A stretch of 64,000 nucleotides of DNA from PFL42 sp963789825. Lineage in GTDB: Bacteria > Chloroflexota > Anaerolineae > Anaerolineales > E44-bin32. Numbering within the stretch: the stretch's first letter is position 1; every line of letters starts with the position of its first letter. The notes beneath the pieces are model-generated. The model made no database searches. It saw only the letters and a list, made by a program, of their open reading frames with translations, and had not been told where the DNA came from. Below are positions 58,141 to 64,000 of this stretch, one piece after another. A program made the translations under genes and the position numbers. The stretch is taken from assembly GCA_963789825.1 (NCBI GenBank), contig CAWBME010000006.1, positions 930,001 through 994,000 of the forward strand, written 5' to 3'.

Positions 58141-58761
58141 TCACGCCGCGAGGCGGGTGCGGGAGGCGGAACGGCGCGCCAGGGCCTGGTGCATGAACCG
58201 CTTGGCCACCTCGACCGGGATCGCCATGCCAACATCCGGCCCCGCCATCAGGGTGTTGATCCCAACCAGGCGCCCATGCACATCGATCAAGGCGCCGCCG
58301 GAATGCCCCGGGCGCAGGTGCAGACTGACGGCGATCCATTCGCCCTCAGCCTTGGGCAGCGCCGCCAAGGATTTCCCCACCTCGATCACACTGCCCAGCG
58401 TGGCTGCATAGGCGATACCCCACGGATGGCCCATCGCCAGCACCAGCTGCCCGCTGCGCAGTTGACGCGAGGCTCCGAGTTCAATCGCCGGCAAATCTTC
58501 GGCCTCAATCGCCAGCGCCGCCAGATCGAGCCGATGGTCACGAGCCAACACCGTGGCAGGATACTCGGCACCGCCCAGGCAACGCACCGTCAGCCGCCCG
58601 GCGCCGGCGACGTGAGCGTTGGTGACGATCAGCCCAAGCGCGTGCCAGATCGTCCCGGCACCGGCGCCGCGCCCGTGCGACAGGACGTGCACCAGCGATG
58701 GACGCACTCGATCGGCCGCTTCGCTCCAACCCGAACTCATTTCTTCCAGAACAAGACCCAT
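58141..58761 (-). CDS. Trypsin-like serine protease without PDZ domain
   Basis: 206 residues, intact. Chymotrypsin-fold triad: LIVTNAHVAGAGRLTVRCLG (His), LARDHRLDLAALAIEAEDLP (Asp) and VSLHLRPGHSGGALIDVHGR (Ser, with GHSGG for the usual GNSGG). No signal peptide or PDZ domain is seen, which is short for DegP-like proteins, so it may act in the cytoplasm or be exported by an unseen route. The start could be ATG 58761 or 58740. It lies after the PDZ-containing protease in the same direction. Confidence 0.83.
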   Translation of the reverse strand: MGLVLEEMSSGWSEAADRVRPSLVHVLSHGRGAGAGTIWHALGLIVTNAHVAGAGRLTVRCLGGAEYPATVLARDHRLDLAALAIEAEDLPAIELGASRQLRSGQLVLAMGHPWGIAYAATLGSVIEVGKSLAALPKAEGEWIAVSLHLRPGHSGGALIDVHGRLVGINTLMAGPDVGMAIPVEVAKRFMHQALARRSASRTRLAA

Positions 58762-58849
58762 TCGGCTCTGCTCTCTTAGCCCGCAAGGGAGCGGAAGCCG
58801 CGCCGAGTCGGGCGGAAGGCTCCCAGGCTGAGCCCTGCGGCTCGCTGCA

Positions 58850-59743
58850 CTAGCCTCGCTCCCCGATCGTCACCTTCACCGACTTGAGCTGGCCGCCGCG
58901 CAGCAAGCCGATCTCAACCGACTTTCCCACCCGTTCGCCGGAGAGCGCCCCGAACAGATCCTCCATCGACTGGAGGGACGATCCCTCGAGCGATAGCAGC
59001 GTATCGCCCAACAGCATGCCCCCCTGGTCTGCCGGGCTGCCAGGCTCGACGGACATCACCAACAGCCCGGTTATCTGGCCGGCCTGCGCCGCAACCGCCT
59101 CGGGCAGCGGCACGGTCTGTGCCCCTACGCCCAGGAACCCGCGCCGGATCCTGCCATGCTGCAGGAGAGTCTCGACCACTCGGCGAACGGTCTCGGTGGG
59201 CACGGCCAGGCTGACGCCCCGCAGCAGGCCCGAAGTCATTACACCGGCGACTCGGCCATCGGCTGTGACGAACGCGCCACCGGAGAACCCTGGATACATC
59301 ACGGCATCGGTCTGCAGGTAGCGCTCGATCGCGCCGCCCATACCGGTCTGGAAGGGGCCGCCCACCGCGCTCACGATCCCCAACGTCGCCTGTACCGTCT
59401 TTCCCGGTCGTCCCACGGCCACTGCCAGATGGCCGACCTTCAGGTCATCCGTGGCACGCCAGATGGGGTTGGCGGCGCGCCCGGAAGCCAGACGCAGCAC
59501 GGCCAGGTCAGTGCTGGGGTCGCGCCCTACCAGGGATGCCTCGGCGCTCTCGCCATCGGGCAGGCCGACGCGGATCGATTCATCCCGGCGCACGACGTGC
59601 TCAGCCGTTACGATCACCCCCTCTGCCGACCACGCCACGCCGCTCGCTGGCAGGCGCCGTCGCCCCTCGACTCGCACGATTCCCGGCACGGAGCTGACCA
59701 GCGCCGCCAATTCCTCCGAAACCGTCTCCAGAACCTTGTTCAT
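58850..59743 (-). CDS. HtrA-like serine protease with PDZ domain
   Basis: 297 residues, intact. GVIVTAEHVVRRDESIRVGL (His), DPSTDLAVLRLASGRAANPI (Asp), TDAVMYPGFSGGAFVTADGR (Ser in GFSGG) and a C-terminal PDZ-like domain (GQITGLLVMSVEPGSPADQG, LLGDTLLSLEGSSLQSMEDL). ATG at 59743 is preferred to 59773 because MNKVLETVSEELAALV is a common start of this type. No signal peptide is visible, unusual for HtrA. It is followed by the PDZ-less protease, and preceded by the atypical LuxR regulator. Confidence 0.87.
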   Translation of the reverse strand: MNKVLETVSEELAALVSSVPGIVRVEGRRRLPASGVAWSAEGVIVTAEHVVRRDESIRVGLPDGESAEASLVGRDPSTDLAVLRLASGRAANPIWRATDDLKVGHLAVAVGRPGKTVQATLGIVSAVGGPFQTGMGGAIERYLQTDAVMYPGFSGGAFVTADGRVAGVMTSGLLRGVSLAVPTETVRRVVETLLQHGRIRRGFLGVGAQTVPLPEAVAAQAGQITGLLVMSVEPGSPADQGGMLLGDTLLSLEGSSLQSMEDLFGALSGERVGKSVEIGLLRGGQLKSVKVTIGERG

Positions 59744-59850
59744 GGCTTCACTCCTCTTGGACACCAAATCCATCGCCTGCCATGCTAGATGAACGCGGCC
59801 GACGCGTCACCGGCCAAAGGATCGGGGTAGGCCCTGTACTTTGGATCGGG

Positions 59851-60486
59851 TTAGAGGGGGATCAAGCCCATGCGGCCTGCACGGACGACGGCCTCGGTAC
59901 GGCTTTGGGCATCCATCTTTCGCAAGATCGCATTGACATGATACTTGACCGTGCTCTCGGTCACCCCCAGGCGGGCCGAGATGAGCTTGTTCGGCAGGCC
60001 ATCGGCCATGAGCCGCAAGACCTGGAGCTCGCGCGCCGTCAGGGGCTCCGGAAGCGCCTCCGGGGTGGAGGGCTCAGCCGCCGGCGGACGGCTGGGCGGA
60101 AGGTCAGAGGCCCACAGTCCGGCCAGCACCGCCCGAGCAGCCGCCAGGACAACGGTGGGCTCGACCCGTCGGTGGAGCACAGCCCGTGCTCCGGCGGCCC
60201 AGGCGCTCTCGGCATCCTCAGCAGAATCGGCCAACACCAGCACGACCGGCAGCCTGGGCAGATGCTGCCGCAACAAGTCCAGGGAAACCTCGTCACCCCC
60301 GGCGTCCCACACGACCAGGTCCGGCGAACCGTTCACCACCCACTCAGCCGCCTGCGGGGTGGGCAGGTCGACCGCCACCACCTCCCATCCTGGCTCGGAT
60401 TGGAAGTAGGCAGCCAGGCCGGCGCGGATCACGGGCTCGGATGAGACGATCGTGACACGCTCGATGGATGGCTGGGACAGGATCAT
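59851..60486 (-). CDS. LuxR-type regulator with degenerate receiver domain
   Basis: 211 residues, intact. The receiver-like half has VTIVSSEPVIRAGLAAYFQS where the acidic pair should be, LVVWDAGGDEVSL at the phospho-Asp position and AVLHRRVEPTVVL where the conserved Lys should be; the first and last are lost or replaced. The DNA-binding half is normal: LTARELQVLRLMADGLPNKL and ESTVKYHVNAILRKMDAQSR. It probably works without phosphorylation, by ligand or protein contact. It stands upstream of two serine protease genes in the same direction and may control them. Confidence 0.85.
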   Translation of the reverse strand: MILSQPSIERVTIVSSEPVIRAGLAAYFQSEPGWEVVAVDLPTPQAAEWVVNGSPDLVVWDAGGDEVSLDLLRQHLPRLPVVLVLADSAEDAESAWAAGARAVLHRRVEPTVVLAAARAVLAGLWASDLPPSRPPAAEPSTPEALPEPLTARELQVLRLMADGLPNKLISARLGVTESTVKYHVNAILRKMDAQSRTEAVVRAGRMGLIPL

Positions 60487-60599
60487 GGCGCTTGGCGGCA
60501 CTCAGCCGAGGAAGGCAGAGCGGGATTCAAGGCGAGGAACGGTGAGGGCTGAACACGGGCATGTCCGTATGAGCTGCAGCCGAGAGCGGCGGGGCACGC

Positions 60600-61709
60600 T
60601 CACGGGGTCGTAGGCGTTTCGGTCGGCGTGGGCGTCTCAGTCGGTGGAGGCGGCGGTGTGGTCGGCCCGGTGGTCGGCGGCGCCCCGATCGTCGGCGTCT
60701 CGGTGGGGGTCTCGATGGGCAGGCCGAAGGTCGGCGTCAGCGTGATCGTCGGCGTCGGAGGCTGGGCGGTCGCCGTGAGGCAGGCATCCCGCGCATCGTC
60801 AGCAAGGCCCTCCACCTCAGAGTCGGCGCGCGTCTCGTTGGAGGCCTCAAACTGAGACACGGCGGCGCAAGGATCGTTGGCCTTCATCAGCTCATTGCCG
60901 TATTCCATCGCGGCCACTGAGTACTTGTAGCAGGAGTCCCAGCCGCCGGCGGCGCAGAGCTGGGCGAAGTAACGGGCGGCATCCTGCCAGACGACACCGA
61001 AGAAGCTGTTGGCGAAGAGGTAGAAGGAAGCGCTGCTGCGCCATGTGCTAGCCTGGCTGTCCAACGGGCCGAACCGCTCGGCCAGCGCCAGATCGAAGAT
61101 GCCCTGCTCGTGCTGGCCTGCCCAGATCTTCTCCAGGCCGCGGGCGCGCAAGGCGCCCGCCATCAGCTGGTTGACCTCCGCCCGGCGATGCTGCGGATCG
61201 ATCGAACGGACGGTCAGCAGCGCTTGAAGCGTGGTGTTCCAGTCCTCGGCGGCGTAGGCCGACTGGGCTTGGCTGAAGAGCGAATCGAGCGACGATAGGT
61301 CGAGCGTTGCAGTCGGCGTGACGGCGATGGTCGGGGGCACGGGCGTGGTCGTGGGCGCGTTCAGGCCAAGCAGCGCCTTGTCGAGCAGCTCGGCGGCACC
61401 GGGGTAGGCGGGGTCGATGCTCAAGATGTACTCAAAGCGCTGCCGGGCCAGCTCGTAGCGCGTGTCGAGCAGATCCTGCACGCCGAGGTCAAACTGCTCC
61501 TGGGCAGCGCGTGCCTGAGCGTCCGATTGCCCGGCAGTCGATTGCTGGCGGCCGGCGGCCACGCCGGTCAGCCCGCCGACACCGAGCACGCACAGCAGAT
61601 AGAACCCGCCCAGTGCAGCCCACCAGCCCCAGCGCGGCACCCGCTGCAGAGGCTGCGGCAGGCGATCGAGCAGGCTTCGGCGCGGCTTCGGACTGGGTGC
61701 AGGGCGCAT
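60600..61709 (-). CDS. Membrane-anchored TPR-like protein with Thr/Pro tail
   Basis: 369 residues, intact. One N-terminal helix (WWAALGGFYLLCVLGVGGLT), then helical repeats (FDLGVQDLLDTRYELARQRF, LFSQAQSAYAAEDWNTTLQA, AEVNQLMAGALRARGLEKIW) and a final Thr/Pro-rich tail (PTETPTPTETPTTP). Probably an outward-facing scaffold. ATG at 61709 lies 20 bases after the LCP stop; an earlier ATG at 61769 would overlap the LCP gene. It is co-directional with LCP and likely in one transcript. Confidence 0.78.
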   Translation of the reverse strand: MRPAPSPKPRRSLLDRLPQPLQRVPRWGWWAALGGFYLLCVLGVGGLTGVAAGRQQSTAGQSDAQARAAQEQFDLGVQDLLDTRYELARQRFEYILSIDPAYPGAAELLDKALLGLNAPTTTPVPPTIAVTPTATLDLSSLDSLFSQAQSAYAAEDWNTTLQALLTVRSIDPQHRRAEVNQLMAGALRARGLEKIWAGQHEQGIFDLALAERFGPLDSQASTWRSSASFYLFANSFFGVVWQDAARYFAQLCAAGGWDSCYKYSVAAMEYGNELMKANDPCAAVSQFEASNETRADSEVEGLADDARDACLTATAQPPTPTITLTPTFGLPIETPTETPTIGAPPTTGPTTPPPPPTETPTPTETPTTP

Positions 61710-61728
61710 CACGCGATCGGCCTCGGGC

Positions 61729-62865
61729 TCACGGACCGATGATCCCGGTCTGGGTGAAGATCTGGTCACGCAGTAGACGGATCTGATCCGGTACCTGGCG
61801 CAGCACCGCCGCGCCGTCGGGGAGCGTGTGGAAGCCCACCATGTTCGGCGGCGCGATGACGCCGCGCTGGATGCTGGCCTTGGGCGTCTGCACCGCCAGC
61901 CAGCCGAGCGAGATCATCTGCTCGAGCGTCAGATTGGTTCGGATGCCGGAGGACAGCTCTTGATAGAGAGCCGGCGACTTGGCCACCAGCGTCGGAACCA
62001 TGTCCAGACCGACGACACGGTCGATGATGGCCAGTGCCACCTGCTGCTGGCGTTCGGCGCGTCCGAAGTCATCGCCGGCGCCCTTGCGCACGCGGGCGTA
62101 GGCCAGAGTTTCTGCCCCGTCCAGGCGATGCGCCTTGGGCAACAGGATCTTGCACGAGCGGCCGATCGGGCAGATCTTGATCTGGTCGTTGACCAGGACG
62201 TCGACGCCGCCGATCTCGTCGATCATGCGCTCAAAGGCAGCGAAGTCGATCACGGCATAGAACTGGATTGGAACCCCGACCACCTTCTCGACGGTCTGCA
62301 TCGCCAGCGCCGGCCCGCCGCCGGGCAGACGGTTCCCTTCTCCGCTCGGGTAGGCGGTGTTGATCCGGTTGTGGCCGAAGCCCGGGATCTCGACCCACAG
62401 ATCGCGCGGGATCGAGAGCATGCCGCCGGTCTTCGCCTGCGGGTCGAGCGTGACCAGCATCATCGTATCGGTGCGGGCCGGCCCCTCACCCGCCACCCAG
62501 TCGCGGTAGTCCAGGCCCATCAGGAGGACCGTGACCCGTTCGACGCCCGTCCAGGGGATCGGCGTGGCCGCCGGAGGCAGTGCCGTCGCCGCCTCCCCCG
62601 GCTGCAGGGGGCCGGTGGGATTGGCGGGGTTGGGTTGGAACGGATTGAGGGCGAAGCTGGCCCAGGTGCGGGTCAGGTCCCGCGCAATCAGGTGCACCAC
62701 CAGGCCCAGCAGCAGGACGGCACTCGCGAACGCCACTGCGAGCAGCCCCATGAGCCAGATCGGGAGGCGCGAGCGGGATGGCCTCCCAGGCGGCCGCCCC
62801 CCCGTGCGGGCGATGGGTTGGGTCTGGTCTGCCGCAGAGCGGCTGGGGGTTCCGTGGCTGTACAT
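61729..62865 (-). CDS. LytR/CpsA/Psr (LCP) family protein
   Basis: 378 residues, intact. One N-terminal membrane helix (PIWLMGLLAVAFASAVLLLG) followed by the LCP domain: RVTVLLMGLDYRDWVAGEGP, ARTDTMMLVTLDPQAKTGGM, LSIPRDLWVEIPGFGHNRIN, VIDFAAFERMIDEIGGVDVL and LDGAETLAYARVRKGAGDDF then GRAERQQQ. These carry the Arg and Asp residues that bind the pyrophosphate of a lipid carrier. LCP enzymes attach polysaccharides or teichoic-acid-like polymers to peptidoglycan. A TPR-like gene follows. Confidence 0.92.
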   Translation of the reverse strand: MYSHGTPSRSAADQTQPIARTGGRPPGRPSRSRLPIWLMGLLAVAFASAVLLLGLVVHLIARDLTRTWASFALNPFQPNPANPTGPLQPGEAATALPPAATPIPWTGVERVTVLLMGLDYRDWVAGEGPARTDTMMLVTLDPQAKTGGMLSIPRDLWVEIPGFGHNRINTAYPSGEGNRLPGGGPALAMQTVEKVVGVPIQFYAVIDFAAFERMIDEIGGVDVLVNDQIKICPIGRSCKILLPKAHRLDGAETLAYARVRKGAGDDFGRAERQQQVALAIIDRVVGLDMVPTLVAKSPALYQELSSGIRTNLTLEQMISLGWLAVQTPKASIQRGVIAPPNMVGFHTLPDGAAVLRQVPDQIRLLRDQIFTQTGIIGP

Positions 62866-62976
62866 GGCGCTGACCGGCGAACATTATACGCCAAGGGTCG
62901 GGGCTGCACGCGGTCTGGACGGGTCGGCCATTCCTGGGTACACTTTAGCCCGCTTAACTAACAAGGTGGTTGAACC

Positions 62977-63436
62977 ATGGCGCAGCGATCGACATTCGAA
63001 CAGGCGCTTCGGGACTGGGCACAGGTCTTCATGCGTCGCTCGATGCGGGAGTATCAAGCCTGGGTGCGTGAATCCGGCATGTCACACTCGCAGCTGGCCA
63101 CGCTGATGCGTCTGCACCACACTGGGGCTTGCCCGGTCAATGAGATCGGGCAGGACCTCTCGGTGACGGCGGCGGCCGCCAGTCAGCTGGTTGAGCGCCT
63201 CGTCCAACAGGGTTTGCTCTCGCGCAGCGAGGACGAGCGAGACCGACGCGTGCGCCGCGTCACGCTGACCCCGGCCGGTCAAGAAGTCGTACGGCAGGCG
63301 ATCGAACTCGCGGACAGTCTGGATTCGACAACTCGTCAGTGCACTCGAACCGCAAGAACAGCAGGCGATTGTCGAGTCCCTGGACCAACTGACCCAAGCC
63401 GCCCGGGCGCTAGAGGAGGAACAGGGTGCGAGCTAG
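62977..63436 (+). CDS. MarR-family transcription regulator, one frameshift
   Basis: About 153 residues. QAWVRESGMSHSQLATLMRL, GQDLSVTAAAASQLVERLVQ (recognition helix) and RSEDERDRRVRRVTLTPAGQ (wing) are typical of MarR. Near 63318 the frame changes and the last helix reads LVSALEPQEQQAIVESLDQL to a stop at 63436. TTAACTAAC just upstream of the ATG (62955-62963) may be part of an operator. The ABC exporter gene starts inside its 3' end, so the regulator should control that pump, as MarR proteins often do. Confidence 0.85.
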
Positions 63437-64000
63437 ACGAAGACGGGGACTGCAGCCGGCGACCTCCGAGCCTCCTTCCGGCACGCGCCGCTCGCTGAGG
63501 CCGCTGGGCAGGGCAATCCGATACCTTGGCCACTATCGCCGAGAGACGACGCTTGCCTACACCGCCTTGATTCTCGCCACCGGGGCCCAGCTGATGGTCC
63601 CCCGGCTGATCCAGCTGCTGATCGACAGCCTGACGAAGAGCCTGGTGGCCAGCCGCGTGGCCGCTTTGCCTGCGCCGGCGCAGCCGGCTGCCGCACAAGC
63701 TCTCGGCCTCTCCACCGCCCAGTTCGTTTCCCTTCAGGCCGATCCCACCCGCGGCATGTTCCTGGCGGGAGGCTTGATTCTGGTATTTGCCTTGATCCGA
63801 GGGCTGTTCTCGTTCTCCCAGGCCTACATGGGGGAGCGCGCCTCGCAGAGCGTGTCGTTCGATCTGCGTAACGAACTCTTCGCGAGAATCCAGCGTCTTT
63901 CGTTCAGCTACCATGACCGCAACCACACCGGGCAACTGATGATCCGCGCCACGGACGATGTCGAGAAAGTCCGTCTGTTCGTCGGCCAGGGATTGCTCAT
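63426..64000 (+). CDS. ABC exporter (fused membrane and ATPase type), partial
   Basis: About 191 N-terminal residues are visible before the window ends. GTG 63426 with GAGGAGG upstream overlaps the MarR gene by 11 bases. RAIRYLGHYRRETTLAYTAL, GAQLMVPRLIQLLIDSLTKS, LAGGLILVFALIRGLFSFSQ and RIQRLSFSYHDRNHTGQLMI then RATDDVEKVR match the transmembrane domain of MsbA/LmrA-like half-transporters. The nucleotide-binding domain is outside the window. It is probably a MarR-controlled multidrug or lipid exporter. Confidence 0.9.
   Translation, partial: MRARRRRGLQPATSEPPSGTRRSLRPLGRAIRYLGHYRRETTLAYTALILATGAQLMVPRLIQLLIDSLTKSLVASRVAALPAPAQPAAAQALGLSTAQFVSLQADPTRGMFLAGGLILVFALIRGLFSFSQAYMGERASQSVSFDLRNELFARIQRLSFSYHDRNHTGQLMIRATDDVEKVRLFVGQGLL

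Overview
The window is a GC-rich bacterial chromosome segment, probably from a member of the Chloroflexota (Anaerolineae-like). This is inferred from lipoproteins and secreted proteins with Thr/Pro-rich linkers, NBR1-type Ig domains fused to solute-binding proteins, LiaI/LiaF-like membrane proteins, an LCP protein, and palindromic repeats containing TCATCCCGAG/CGAGGGATCT. No rRNA, intact tRNA, CRISPR array, phage or conjugation gene was seen.

A striking property is that about 30 genes are broken into two or more frames although the joined pieces give a full-length family member. I count roughly 40-45 frame changes in 64 kb. This looks more like indel errors in an uncorrected assembly than like decay, so most such genes are given as one composite CDS with the break noted. 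A few loci look truly decayed or truncated: an M24 peptidase, a VOC protein, a PPOX-family oxidoreductase and an MBL-fold protein lacking its metal site.

Layout. 0.5-2.3 kb: histidine kinase plus LuxR-type regulator. 2.4-8.3 kb: a leftward run of membrane and lipoprotein genes with heme O synthase (ctaB), a heme-copper-oxidase-like subunit and a formylglycine-generating-enzyme-like lipoprotein; this is the best candidate for an undescribed system. 8.3-14.2 kb: BON protein, Crp/Fnr regulator, truncated M24 peptidase, HU protein, dynamin-like GTPase, small membrane proteins. 14.9-18.4 kb: a PAS-GAF histidine kinase, its regulator, a lone receiver and two small stress-type membrane proteins. 19.2-26.2 kb: YCII-like, MoaD/ThiS-like and BNR-repeat proteins, flavodoxin, CoA-binding protein, metallophosphoesterase, receiver-CpaE fusion. 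26-35 kb: CAP protein, esterase, MFS, ATP-grasp and histone-deacetylase-like proteins, with two copies of a MITE-like repeat. 35-43 kb: GDPD, MBL, ADP-ribosylglycohydrolase, several lipoproteins, MFS, and a tandem palindromic repeat. 43-50 kb: acyltransferase, two solute-binding/NBR1 fusions, second ATP-grasp gene ended by the third MITE copy. 50-58 kb: Nfu-type Fe-S protein, MFS, VIT1-type transporter, four LiaI/LiaF-like genes, tandem GNAT, ABC-2 permease. 58-64 kb: two HtrA-like proteases with an atypical LuxR regulator, TPR and LCP proteins, MarR regulator and an ABC exporter running off the edge.

Common themes are envelope stress sensing (three LuxR-type regulators, LiaF-like proteins, HtrA-like proteases, LCP), secreted lipoproteins and small-molecule transport. 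Functions come from motif recognition only; no database search was run.
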